Assembly: GCA_009746045.1 (NCBI GenBank)
Contig: RPFO01000276.1
Location: 4,247,707-4,311,706, forward strand
Reading direction: 5' to 3'
From: Mesostigma viride
Taxonomy: Eukaryota; Streptophyta; Mesostigmatophyceae; Mesostigmatales; Mesostigmataceae
Length of the DNA stretch: 64,000 nt
Shown here: positions 10,722-21,052 of the stretch, one piece after another
Position numbering within the stretch: the stretch's first letter is position 1
How the letters are laid out: the number at the start of each line of letters is the position of its first letter
Notes under the pieces: generated by a model
Databases searched by the model: none
What the model was told of the DNA's origin: nothing
Seen by the model: only the letters and a program-made list of their open reading frames with translations
Position numbers and translations under genes: made by a program

Positions 10722-11345
10722 ATGACGACCCCAAAAGCAAAACGGGGTTTGGAAAAGGAGCGGCGGCTCCCAGCCCAACCCTCTCGCCATCGTTCTTGCC
10801 CAGCCGCCTGGGCTCGCCAACCCATCGCGCCAGCAGACCCATCGCCAAGACAAGCGCCTCGCCTGAGCCCAAGAAACCATGCCACGTCCGCCACAAATGG
10901 AGCCCCTATACTTGCCCGGCGAGAGGGCGTTCTCCCTCATCAAGTGGCAGCAGCTGTCGCAGCCAGAATGCGTCGAGGTCCTCCAGTTCCTCGCACAGGA
11001 ACGGAAGCTCTTCGTGCCCCAGAAGGGGGGGGCGGCTATCGACTACCGCGACACGTCCTGGCTCTACAACTTTGACGAACCAAGCCAACGCCTGTTTATC
11101 TTGACCAGCCACTTCCAGCTCAGCCTCGCCGACATCTGCCGAGCGCTCCGCCCAGCCCCCGCACAGCCGGCAGCCCCATCGGCTCCCTCCCTCTGCAAGG
11201 ATGATCGACATCCGCGCAGTGCTGGAGGAGCACGTGACCTGGCCGCTGGCCGAGAAGTTGACATCGCTGAACACGACGCTCAACACGGTGGATGCAACAC
11301 GTTGTGCAACGGCACATGAGGTCGCGCCGAAGCACCGGTCTCGTA
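10722..11345 (+). pseudogene. L1-like ORF1 5' half fragment, frameshifted
   Basis: It begins at ATG 10722 (TTPKAKRGLEKERRL). Coding then appears to move to the frame starting ATG 10879 (MEPLYLPGERAF, VEVLQFLAQERK) and again to the frame at 11201 (IDIRAVLEEHVTWPLAEKL, then SLNTTLNTVDA), a short amphipathic helix like the coiled coil of LINE ORF1. It ends at RIKEETTS, echoing HIKETTS at the start of the 1010-1720 fragment. The two fragments could be the front and back parts of one ORF1 family. At least two frame changes make this a relic. The assignment rests on composition and the shared motif. Confidence 0.35.
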
Positions 11346-12826
11346 TCAAGGAGGAGACAACCAGCGCAGGCCATGGTAGCTCGAGCCTGCCGTATACTCG
11401 GTGCTTAATTGGGCCAAAACTGGCCATCAAACACGAGCGTAGTCGGATCCCGAGGAGGCGCGGGCACATGAGCCGGATCCCGATGTGGCCAGCGGCTTGC
11501 CGGCACGGCACGCCGGCACCGTCGGTTAGCTAGCAGCCGAACGCACGCCGACATACCGCCTCAAGCCCGCGGGGAAAATGGCTTGAATGGCCCCCGTGGG
11601 CGGCAGGAACAGGTCGCGCGGGAACACCATCCCGGGGCCGGCCGGGCGATGGAGTGCATGGCGGCGGGACGCGGATATAGTTGTAGATCACGGGCTGCAT
11701 GTGCCGTGTATGGCTCTAGTAGGAATTCCATGTACGTGCACGACAGCACATACCCGCTGGGCGGTCGGGGCGTGAAGTCAGGCCGGGAGGATCCCGAAGT
11801 GGCCGCAGGCCATCTCCTGCTGTCCAGGTAGTGGTGCCTGCATCGTCGGGCCTGGGCGGGTCGCATGATAACTCCCTCATGGGGCTGGTCCAGAAACGTT
11901 CCCAAGCAGGTGCCGGGGCCACATCTGTGACTCAGTCATACCAGTGGTAGCACCGGCATCGGCTGGGACCCAGCGTCACTGGAGCATCTTAGTAGCTAGT
12001 AGCAGCTGCATTGACTGCCGAGCTAGTAGCCAGTGACCATAGTCGGGTGCATATACGTACTCAGCTGCACGTACTATGCGGCTGACGGCGGGGCGGCATC
12101 ACAGCTTAGTAGGCCCTGGGAGCGTCAACGCGGGAGTCCGTACATCGACGGGGATGAGCGGGGCCGGGATGTGGGATGATGGGAGCCTGGTAGGGCGCCG
12201 CACAGGGTACGTTCGTGAGGAGCTTGCGCTGGCCCATTTCCATCCATGCAACTGCAGGGACGATGGGCGATGCACATCAATCCAGGTAAAACCGCTCACC
12301 ACCATCCATTGCCACATCCATCGCCCGCGGACTGGACACTGGGAGGCAGTCGGCCCGTTGCTCTGACTTGACGCATCGGGCTGACTTTGGTGGGGAGGTT
12401 GGACCTCAAACCCAGGAGGCATCGTCGGAGAAGCTGACCAGTGCATGCCAGCGGGATGGCGATCGCCTGAGCGGCGCCGATGCGGCGTTAGCAGCTAGGA
12501 ACCCGGCGGGTGTCTGCTGGGGGGTTCGATGCATGCCGTGCGCATGGTGGGATATCCAGGGACGCAAAGGCCTCGGCGAAGTTAATCTCGAGGTCCTCAT
12601 GCATGCACAGGTGCGCTCACTGCATGGGCCTTAGGAACACCTCCCGCCTCCACTGGAGGCCGCGCTCTTCTTGTCCAGCGGGGTGACCCAGCCATCTGCA
12701 CAGGAGAGCCGATAAGATGTCCAGAATATATACACTCCTGGGTTAACCTGGAGGGCCACGAACCGCAGTATCGTCGGGCAGCCGAGTAACGTCGAACACA
12801 GGGCTTCGCACACCAATGATCCCGTC
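11346..12826. other. intergenic, no gene supported
   Basis: GC-rich DNA whose open frames on both strands overlap each other and show no recognisable domain. Dense in GTAC, TGCATG and CATG palindromes. The target duplication of the next element starts at 12815. Confidence 0.45.
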
Positions 12827-13004
12827 CTTTTAGCTAGCCTGTCCTTTTAGCTAGCCGCGCCCGATTGCAGCTGTGGCATGCCTTTGGCATGAAGGAGACT
12901 GGGGGTCTCTGCCCTTTCTCCTGTAGTGCACACACAGGGATTAAAAGCACTTCGGTGCTCCGTGACTCCCCAACGGGAGCACGAGTTTAATTAATTAATT
13001 AATT
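12827..13004 (+). mobile_element. SINE-like short retroelement, (TTAA)n tail, 12-bp target duplication
   Basis: A 178-bp unit ends in (TTAA)n at 12985-13004 and is flanked by the direct repeat AATGATCCCGTC at 12815-12826 and 13005-13016. Its last 130 bp (CGCGCCCGATTGCAGCTGTG to GGGAGCACGAG) is shared, inverted, with the element at 13815-14253. A direct repeat of variable length plus a short-repeat tail fits insertion by target-primed reverse transcription. I see no tRNA-like A and B boxes. This copy is 5'-truncated relative to the other. Confidence 0.7.
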
Positions 13005-13399
13005 AATGATCCCGTCGGGCCTCGTCCGTGAGGTATGGAAGGGAAAACGAGTGGATATTCCAGCACCACGTACCCGTGTGCTGAGGCGCGGCAGAAGACA
13101 CAGCGGCAGCCTCGGTTGTGCGCGACCATGCAGAGGTAGCTGCTGGCTGACACTTTCCGCCGCAATCATTGGTGGAACCCAGAGGAGGGCCGAAGAACGA
13201 AACGTGGCGTCTCATGTATAGTCCTTCAGGTCCCAAGCCAATTAAGGACTTCACTCTGGCACTGAGGGGCGGACACTCAGGACTGATGTTCACACGTTGT
13301 GTGGGCACATGCACGTGCCCAGCTAAGAAGCGCGTGCGCGGGAGGTGGGTGAAGAAGAAGCATATACTGACCGCGGAAGGAAAGCAGTCGACCCAAGCG

Positions 13400-15311
13400 A
13401 TGGCAATTCGACAACGCACCATCGCGGAGCTGCAATCGCAACTGCAGAGGACATCAAGGCAGGGGAGAACGCGCTCATTGTTGCCAAGCAGAAGGCTGAA
13501 ATGCGGTTGGCGAACAAGGTGTTGGTTGCTAAGCGGCTGGCTGAATCGAATAGGAGGTTGCGTAAGCTTGTTGTGTCCCTTGTCAGAAACAGCCGCCAGT
13601 TGCAGCAGGAGCGCAAGGCGCGAGGCAGGCCTATAGTGGGCACCTGAAACCTATCTCCCTCACTGAGGGGGCACCTGATAGGCAGTTCAAGTATGCAGCC
13701 GAGGAGATTGACCGGCTCTTAGCTCCTCGGTTCGAGAGTGATGGTAAGTCCTTGCACGATGCACTGTGCTTCTATGTGTCGAGGAAGGTGGACCTGCTGC
13801 GCTGCGCTGCGCGCATTAATTAATTAATTAATTAAACTCGTGCTCCCGTTGGGGAGTCACGGAGCACCGAAGTGCTTTTAATCCCTGTGTGTGCACTACA
13901 GGAGAAAGGGCAGAGACCCCCAGTCTCCTTCATGCCAAAGGCATGCCACAGCTGCAATCGGGCGCGTTAGCTAAACGGACACGCTAACGATCCGGCAAAC
14001 TGTGGGTGCAATAAGACCCATGTAAGCTTAGCATAACAAGTATAGCGTGGGCAAGTATAATCTGAACATAGCCAGGGCGTAGCATGGCTGTACTAGGACT
14101 AGGCTAAGGCTATGGCTGGCTGTGTACCGTGCGTTGGCGGCACGTGACTAGGTGTGTTGGCACAGCTAGGCAAACATTCTAGGCATGGCTGCCTTAGCGG
14201 CAGTGACTCCAATGGTTACAAGCTAGGGCTATTTCTATTCTAGCCCGCTGGGGGCTGCGCGCATGAATCCGGTTAATTCTGCTAGAGTTGCGGAAGGAGG
14301 TGATTGCGGCGATCGAGACGCATGCATTGGGATCCCACGCGGGCTTGTGCTGTCAAGGTGCGGGGCCGGCTCAGTGATGTGAAATACACCTCATTGTCCC
14401 ACACCCTCAGTTTTCAGCATGATGGTGAGAGGTGGGTGTTAGTGGAGCTGTGGCCTGGAGTCCCCATGCCTAGGCTTCCTCCCCTTCAGCGTGTCAAGAG
14501 CACCTGTTCCAGCAGATCGTGAAGGTCTACGGCAATGCAGAGAGTGATGATGGCAACTGGTGGTGTCTGTGGATCTGAAGGGCGCCTTGAGGCAAATCCT
14601 TGTCCATGTGAAGAGGGACGGTGAAAGCCATGTCACGTTTCAGATACTCCTGCATGCAGCTTCGCTGTTCCGCAGGGTGAAGCAAGTGACTGTGGGCATA
14701 AGGGCTTTGGCCAAGTGGCAGAAGCACAATGCAGGTGACCACTCCCCCTTCAACATCACAAGTGCTCTAGTGTGGCAGGGCGCAGACAACAACTACGCTG
14801 TCCTCAAGCGACGGCTCGCTCCTTTAGTTGAGGTGAAGGAGCAGGTCAAGAAGGAGGGGCTGCATCTAGATGCCGATAAACCTCATCATGTCACCATTGA
14901 CTTTAATTGCTGGCGGTGGGGACGCAGTTGCGGTCACTGCAGCTCAGGGCTTGTCAGGTCTAGGTTGCTCTCTTCATCCTTGCCCTCTTTGCATGACTGC
15001 CAAGAAGGACTTCGGCTGCACCGGCAAGGTGCAAACGCCAAGGACGCTACTCAGCATGCAGCAGATGGCGCATTTGTACTGCCCCGATCCGTGGACGAAC
15101 TGGACCTGCCCTGCTTGCAAGGTAACGTTCACGAGCAAGAAGGATCTGCTTGCATCTGCACCCACTTCTGACAAGGCCAGGACTGACCATGCCCACAAGC
15201 ATTTTGGGCAGAAGCATGGCTGTGAGCCACTTCTTTTGGAAGAGCTTGAGAACATTGTCCCATGTACCCTGCACCTCTTGCTGAACGTCACAATGACCTT
15301 GCTAGAAGAGA
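13400..15311 (+). pseudogene. transposase-like gene, left P1 copy (interrupted, 3'-truncated)
   Basis: Copy of the gene on the minus strand at 16405-18603. The N-terminal Ala/Arg/Lys-rich coiled coil (13400-13647) is followed by a Cys-poor region, which is broken by the short element at 13815-14253. The middle region continues with GERWVLVELWPGV (about 14430), then the frame at 14560 and the Cys/His segment (HPCPLC, WTCPACK, HAHKHFGQKHGC) to 15300. It stops where the arm ends at GCTAGAAGAGA (15311), so the last 270 or so codons present in the right copy are missing. The frame changes within it are shared with the right copy. Confidence 0.6.
13815..14253 (-). mobile_element. (TTAA)n-tailed short retroelement with 9-bp target duplication
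   Basis: A 439-bp insertion in the left P1 arm. GCTGCGCGC is duplicated at 13806-13814 and 14254-14262. The right arm keeps the empty site with one copy near 18177-18186. The tail (TTAA)n is at 13815-13834, so the element points left. About 130 bp next to the tail is the same family as 12827-13004. The 5' 260 bp contains many CCTAG/CTAGG words. No coding sequence and no clear Pol III boxes. Confidence 0.8.
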
Positions 15312-15349
15312 ATCCATAATGGGAGACCATAATGGGAGACCATCCATAG

Positions 15350-15411
15350 TGGGAGACCTCAACGCTATGGCTGCCCTGCCGCGCAGTTCCCCTGATTGCC
15401 AAGGTACAAGT
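15350..15411 (+). repeat. junction repeat X (inverted partner at 43271-43330)
   Basis: About 62 bp, beginning TGGGAGACCTCAACGC, lies just inside the left P1 arm and recurs in reverse complement just outside the right arm of palindrome A. Three imperfect TGGGAGACC words precede it (15319-15358). Confidence 0.75.
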
Positions 15412-16404
15412 CTTCACATCAAATTTTTTTGGCACTTTCTGGCCAAAAAAATATTTGACTGGCTTGCTCAAAACATGTTGAACCCAGGTTTTGGGCCCAA
15501 GCGAGCACATATATGGTAGTGTTTACCCCCCAAAATTGGGGGTCATCGGACAACCCTGGCAAGATTAGCTGTGACGTATAACGCACAAGGTACATGGTTT
15601 TTGACATTTTTGCACATATAGAGGCAAGCAATCAACATCAAATTTTATTCAATTGACCCAGAAACTTGCATGCAAACTGAGTTATGGTCCTCCATCATGA
15701 TGACATTGTGAAGTCTCAGTTTGCACCCCACCTTCAACATGTTGGTGACGTTTGACAACATAAAAAGTCAATTTTATTACAATTTCATTAGTTTTTTACA
15801 TCCAAGAGGGCCATAACCATTTCAAACAAGGCACATAATTTAAATGCATAATTTACAAATGCCAGGTAAAGCATGCACCAAGGTTGAGGTCACCTATAGA
15901 CCTATTTATTTGTGACAGTCAATAGAATTAAAAATGCAGTTTTTGCTCATTTCTTTCATTTTGCATAAGTCAAATCATGCAGATTGCATCCAATATGATT
16001 CCGCTTGACCCAAAACTTGCACACACATTGAATTCAGGTCCAACGTCATTATGACAATGCCAAATCTCAGTTCCCAAACCAACGTTTAACATACCATCAG
16101 TGACATATGGCAGCATTAATGGTCACTTGGACACATATTATATGGATTGAACATGGCGAATGATGTTGACAACATGAATAATGATACAATGTCCTAAGTT
16201 GTACAATCAAGGTGTGAACAAGCTCGTAAATGTTCTAAATGCTATGCATAAAACACGAGTCACTTGGTAAATAAAACATGCCCAACGTTTGCAATAAGGC
16301 CCGCCGAATGGCACGTGGCAGCACGTAGTCAAAGCACGCAAAGATGCATGTACATGCATACATGCAGGTTGCTGGGGTAGCACACAATTTGAATAGATTG
16401 CCTA
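15412..16404. other. AT-rich spacer with a diverged duplication
   Basis: No coding sequence. Two diverged copies of one segment start near 15650 and 16003 (period about 355 bp), each with TTGACCCAxAAACTTGCA followed by GGTCC...CAT.ATGACA...TCTCAGTT. The rest is AT-rich. Confidence 0.4.
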
Positions 16405-18603
16405 CTACCCCATCATGTACTCAGGCACAGCCATCTGCTGCTTCTTGTATCGCTTTTCTGCCTTACATGGGTTGCGTCGCAATTCTGGCATGCTATCCAA
16501 CTCAGCCCTAGCCTGCTCCATTCTCACTACCTGAAGCAGCACGCCCTTGGCTTTCATCCTTCTGCTTGAGGCCAAGCGTGCATCTAGCTTCTTCAACGCA
16601 TGGCTGTGCTCTAGGGCTGTTCGTGAGAACTTGGTGATGTCACCGTGCTTGAGGATTAGAGTGTGAAGGTGGGCTTCGGCAAGGTGAAAGTACAAGCCAC
16701 ACGCTTGGTCTGCTGCTACAGCCACAAAGCTGTCTGTCAAGCTAGTGGCCAGGTTTTTAACCTTGGCGGCTTGGGCTGCACGGAGAGTGCCCCCGGGGCC
16801 ATCATCGACCCAGGTGCCTGGGAGGAGCGCATTCCACATGGCGACAAAGTCCTGCCATGGCTTTTTTAGCTGCTCCCATGAAAGGTCACCTGCCCTCTTG
16901 GTTGGGTCATCGGCATGCTTGGCAACCTTGTCCAGGACACCATCAATGCCTTTCACCAACCTCATGGCCTCCTTCCCAATCATCTGAATTCTCTCTATAC
17001 CCCCACCCTTATCCTGTTTCTTGCCCTTAGCCTTGATCTGATTCTCTCTTACAAAAAGGCCAATCTCATCCTTGAGAGTCGTGAACATGGCCTCCTCATC
17101 GGTCGGCATCAAGTGGCGCATGACGGTCTCTTCTAGCGAGGTCATTGTGACGTTCAGCAAGAGGTGCAGGGTACATGGGACAATGTTCTCAGGCTCTTCC
17201 AAAAGAAGTGGCTCACAGCCATGCTTCTGCCCAAAATGCTTGTGGGCATGGTCAGTCCTGGCCTTGTCAGAAGTGGGTGCAGATGCAAGCAGATCCTTCT
17301 TGCTCGTGAACGTTACCTTGCAAGCAGGGCAGGTCCAGTTCGTCCACGGATCGGGGCAGTACAAATGCGCCATCTGCTGCATGCTGAGTAGCGTCCTTGG
17401 CGTTTGCACCTTGCCGGTGCAGCCGAAGTCCTTCTTGGCAGTCATGCAAAGAGGGCAAGGATGAAGAGAGCAACCTAGACCTGACAAGCCCTGAGCTGCA
17501 GTGACCGCAACTGCGTCCCCACCGCCAGCAATTAAAGTCAATGGTGACATGATGAGGTTTATCGGCATCTAGATGCAGCCCCTCCTTCTTGACCTGCTCC
17601 TTCACCTCAACTAAAGGAGCGAGCCGTCGCTTGAGGACAGCGTAGTTGTTGTCTGCGCCCTGCCACACTAGAGCACTTGTGATGTTGAAGGGGGAGTGGT
17701 CACCTGCATTGTGCTTCTGCCACTTGGCCAAAGCCCTTATGCCCACAGTCACTTGCTTCACCCTGCGGAACAGCGAAGCTGCATGCAGGAGTATCTGAAA
17801 CGTGACATGGCTTTCACCGTCCCTCTTCACATGGACAAGGATTTGCCTCAAGGCGCCCTTCAGATCCACAGACACCACCAGTTGCCATCATCACTCTCTG
17901 CATTGCCGTAGACCTTCACGATCTGCTGGAACAGGTGCTCTTGACACGCTGAAGGGGAGGAAGCCTAGGCATGGGGACTCCAGGCCACAGCTCCACTAAC
18001 ACCCACCTCTCACCATCATGCTGAAAACTGAGGGTGTGGGACAATGAGGTGTATTTCACATCACTGAGCCGGCCCCGCACCTTGACAGCACAAGCGCGCG
18101 TGGGATCCCAATGCATGCGTCTCGATCGCCGCAATCACCTCCTTCCGCAACTCTAGCAGAATTAACCGGATTCATGCGCGCAGCGCAGCGCAGCAGGTCC
18201 ACCTTCCTCGACACATAGAAGCACAGTGCATCGTGCAAGGACTTACCATCACTCTCGAACCGAGGAGCTAAGAGCCGGTCAATCTCCTCGGCTGCATACT
18301 TGAACTGCCGATCAGGTGCCCCCTCAGTGAGGGAGATAGGTTTCAGGTGCCCACTATAGGCCTGCCTCGCGCCTTGCGCTCCTGCTGCAACTGGCGGCTG
18401 TTTCTGACAAGGGACACAACAAGCTTACGCAACCTCCTATTCGATTCAGCCAGCCGGTTAGCAACCAACACCTTGTTCGCCAACCGCATTTCAGCCTTCT
18501 GCTTGGCAACAATGAGCGCGTTCTCCCCTGCCTTGATGTCCTCCAGTTGCGATTGCAGCTCCGCGATGGTGCGTTGTTGAATTGCCATCGCTTGGGTCGA
18601 CAT
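16405..18603 (-). pseudogene. transposase-like gene, right P1 copy (family uncertain)
   Basis: On the minus strand, 18603-18343 encodes an 86-residue coiled coil (TIAELQSQLEDIKAGENAL). Segments follow in other frames: RQFKYAAEEIDRLL (about 18300), GERWVLVELWPGV (about 18010) and SPFNITSALVWQGADNNY (about 17700). The longest frame is 17568-16405 (387 codons), containing LSGLGCSLHPCPLC, WTCPACKVTF, then HAHKHFGQKHGC, PCTLHLLLNVT and HLHTLILKHGDITKFSR. A GGDA..., Cys-rich and LHLLLNVT pattern occurs in transposase-like proteins of several eukaryotes, so I infer a DDE-type relative, but I cannot name the family. Frame changes are shared with the left copy. They may be introns or decay. The stop is a double TAG. 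Confidence 0.45.
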
Positions 18604-18670
18604 GCCTTCCTTCCGCGGTCAGTACATGCTTCTTCTTCACCCACCTCCCGCGCACGCTTCTTAGCTGGGC
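17127..18670 (-). repeat. inverted duplication P1, right arm
   Basis: Reverse complement of 13317-15311. It ends inward at TCTCTTCTAGC (17127) and outward at CTTAGCTGGGC (18670). It preserves the pre-insertion site of the short element. Confidence 0.9.
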
Positions 18671-19025
18671 AGCCGGGTTGGCCATGCTGCGTCACCCAAG
18701 GCACACAGCTTTACAGGAAGTACAGGATAGATACGCCTTTCAGCCGTACAAGGATGGCTGCTATGCAGCCAGCCACCTTTGGTCTGTGCAATGTGCATAT
18801 AGTTGTATGACAACAAAAAACAACACACCACATGACCACATTTTGTATAGTGTAAGTCATGGGCAAGAATAGCTGTATTTACTACAAATTGAAGTAAGAC
18901 GTTATAGATTGTGCATTAACACGTCAAGAAACAGATGCACAGCTGGACAATTAAAACCATGTAAGTGTGCCTACTGAATTGCATCAAGCAACATGCTCAT
19001 TATCATAAGCATGCATGCATGGCCT
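18671..19025. other. spacer, nothing recognised
   Basis: AT-rich sequence between the P1 arm and the next minus-strand gene; no frame or repeat worth naming. Confidence 0.5.
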
Positions 19026-20102
19026 CTAAAATGCTGGGGGCACCCACTGAAGGGGGGGCAGGCCCTTGTTCTCTCGGCGGATGTTCTCTAGCTGCCGAGC
19101 TTCGTATGCAGCCTCTATCGCCTTGAACTGCTTCTTGGTGGGCTTCTTAGGAGGGGGCGGGGGCGGGGGCGGGGGCACCTTCTTGTTCGCCTCTTCTATC
19201 AGGGAAGGGTGTACCTTTATGTCGTTATCTACCATCAATTGGATGTCCCCCATGGTAAGCCCCCTAAACTTGCCAGCCTTGTTGAGGCGCTCGTCCCTAG
19301 CCACACTCTCTATGTGCTTCTTTATGTATGCCCTCCATTCTACATCATTGGCTAGCCCCAGGGCCTTGGCCTCCTCCGCATCATACACATACCCGTGATT
19401 CTTCTCGGGAGTGTTGAAGGGCAGCAATGCAGGGGAAACATCATCTGCCCCTTCTACAGCACGCGGGCTTGCCACAGGGGTGTGTTCATCTCCATTGCCC
19501 TCACCCCCACCGCCATCCACCTGGCTGCCCTCACCCTCCACTCCGCCGCCACCACCACCGCCACCCTCCCCTGTGCTGCCAGCATCCATGTCCCCATCCT
19601 CACCATCACTCATTTCCTCATCAGACCCTACCACGTGGGGCTGCCACTTGGGCTCGTCATGCTCTTCCCTATACTTGAGGGCAGCGTTCCTCACCTTGGC
19701 GGGCACGATGGGCATGTAAAGAGACTTGCCCAAGGCAGGGCTGAACAGGGCCCGGCGAGCCACATACCACCGCAGCTTCTCTACCACGAACTTCTCTATG
19801 CGCAGGGGCAGCTTGCTCTCCTTCACACTATCCTCATCTAGCATTCCCCAACCCCACGCTACCGCCTTGTAGTCGTGGTCTTTGGCGGACAGCACCTCAC
19901 CCCTAGAGTTGAGCACCATTGTGGAATAGGTCAGCTTGAGAGAGCATTCCCCATACTTATTAGACGCCCACAGTGCCGTCAACGGCGGCACGATCACAGA
20001 GAGGGTGCTATCCCCAAACAGCTTGGCCCCAGCCCACACTGTTGATATCTTGCCGGTATCCCCCTCCCTCAGCAAGTCTTCTATCTCAGTCTGTGACCAC
20101 AC
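19026..20102 (-). CDS. unidentified protein with acidic Gly-rich linker and Pro/Lys-rich C terminus
   Basis: A 358-codon open frame without an in-frame ATG near its start, so it is probably a downstream exon of the gene beginning at 20584. Residues 1-140 look globular (EIEDLLREGDTGKISTVWAG, then a mixed region with WGWGMLDED). Residues 170-215 are an acidic and Gly-rich linker. Residues 245-300 are a mixed helical region (EEAKALGLANDVEWRAYI, ERLNKAGKFRGLTMGDIQ). Then comes P9KKPTKKQ and a helix ending LPPLQWVPPAF. I do not recognise the family. The stop is TAG at 19026-19028. It may be an accessory protein of the neighbouring element or a host gene. The TTC CAG-type acceptor GGTTAATTTCAG lies just upstream on this strand. 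Confidence 0.5.
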   Translation of the reverse strand: MWSQTEIEDLLREGDTGKISTVWAGAKLFGDSTLSVIVPPLTALWASNKYGECSLKLTYSTMVLNSRGEVLSAKDHDYKAVAWGWGMLDEDSVKESKLPLRIEKFVVEKLRWYVARRALFSPALGKSLYMPIVPAKVRNAALKYREEHDEPKWQPHVVGSDEEMSDGEDGDMDAGSTGEGGGGGGGGVEGEGSQVDGGGGEGNGDEHTPVASPRAVEGADDVSPALLPFNTPEKNHGYVYDAEEAKALGLANDVEWRAYIKKHIESVARDERLNKAGKFRGLTMGDIQLMVDNDIKVHPSLIEEANKKVPPPPPPPPPKKPTKKQFKAIEAAYEARQLENIRRENKGLPPLQWVPPAF

Positions 20103-20131
20103 GCCTCGCTTTGGTATCGCTCTCCCTGAAA

Positions 20132-20584
20132 TTAACCATCATGCCACTTCCCGTGCGGTTGGTCTGCTGCGCCCTCCCCTACGTTCTTGAACATGGTGTT
20201 GAAAACCTCTCGGGGGCAAGGTGAGATCACGAAATATTTGTTGGCTCTTGGCTTCCATTCCATGCCAGCCACAATTTTGCGATTATAAGAAACTTGCCAG
20301 GGCCGCACACTGCTAGCGCAAACATTCTGCATGGTACTTAACGTGCGCAAACATTCTGCATGGTACTTAACGTCGCACATGACGCACTTGGAGGTGTGAA
20401 TCTGGCGCGGCTGGCCAGCGTAGGTGAGATCACCATCGGACGTGCGGCGCCTAAGCTTGTCGCCACACTGGTAACAATACCGCAGGTTGCCTTCCGTCGA
20501 ATTCATGATAATCTGAGCGATACATTGAAGCATCGGGGGGAGGGGGGGGCGGTGGATTTCAGGGGTTTTAGAGCTCCGAAGCAC
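20132..20584 (-). CDS. Cys/His zinc-binding exon, probably upstream part of the 19026-20102 gene
   Basis: A frame of 150 codons. RYCYQCGDKL, then H and KCVMCDVKYHAECLR, gives a C-x2-C ... C-x2-C-x3-H-x2-C treble-clef pattern of the PHD/RING type. It continues to KPRANKYFVISPCPREVF and a stop about 30 bp before the next frame opens. A GT (AAGAACGTAGGG) and an AG (TTAATTTCAG) lie between the frames, but splicing them does not keep phase, so either another junction is used or there is a frameshift. A 29-bp exact tandem duplication (20316-20373) lies in the finger region and changes frame. ATG at about 20506 is a plausible start. Confidence 0.4.
   Translation of the reverse strand: MLRSSKTPEIHRPPLPPMLQCIAQIIMNSTEGNLRYCYQCGDKLRRRTSDGDLTYAGQPRQIHTSKCVMCDVKYHAECLRTLSTMQNVCASSVRPWQVSYNRKIVAGMEWKPRANKYFVISPCPREVFNTMFKNVGEGAADQPHGKWHDG
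20316..20373. repeat. 29-bp exact tandem duplication inside a coding frame
   Basis: Two adjacent identical 29-mers (20316-20344 and 20345-20373). As 29 is not a multiple of three, the second copy is read in another frame. Confidence 0.85.
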
Positions 20585-21052
20585 CCACTAGCAGATTTAA
20601 CGAGGAAATAAAGCGAACTGAAAATTTTTCGGGAAAAGCTCGTGGTAACGCTAAAATAGACTTACCAAAGAAGAGCAATTCCCTCTTATCGCACGCGAGC
20701 CCCGTGGAGGCTGGGCTACCGCGATGGTGTACTTTTTTGCATCTGCGGACAGCAGCCCGCAAAAGGGTCGGCAGGCTCGTACCCACCCCCGCACGAATAT
20801 TTTTTTCAGCTTGCAGCACGTCGGTAAAATAGAAAAAAAAAATCATGAGCGAACGCACATCTCGGAGCATGTGCAGCAAAATTTTCCAGCCTTAATAATG
20901 CTTAAATGCCTCCATCAAGGTCACAGCCATTAAATCAGCCGACATAGCTTTTTGGCCACAATTTACACCGAAATTTGGTCCGTACCGTCCAGCTCAGTCG
21001 GGCAAGTCGGAAAGATTTTTCCGGCCGGCTCTCCGCGGGAAAAATTTGATGT
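20585..21052. other. spacer, no gene seen
   Basis: Mixed DNA with A-runs and no supported frame. The left arm of palindrome A begins at 21053. Confidence 0.5.

Larger units (their letters stand above)
13317..15311 (+). repeat. inverted duplication P1, left arm
   Basis: Matches 17127-18670 in reverse complement, apart from the 439-bp element at 13815-14253. Long stretches look identical (for example, the 203-codon frames at 14560 and 17878 show no difference). Confidence 0.9.

Noticed and set aside
12827-13004. tRNA-derived SINE promoter
   Set aside because: No convincing A or B box found in either copy.
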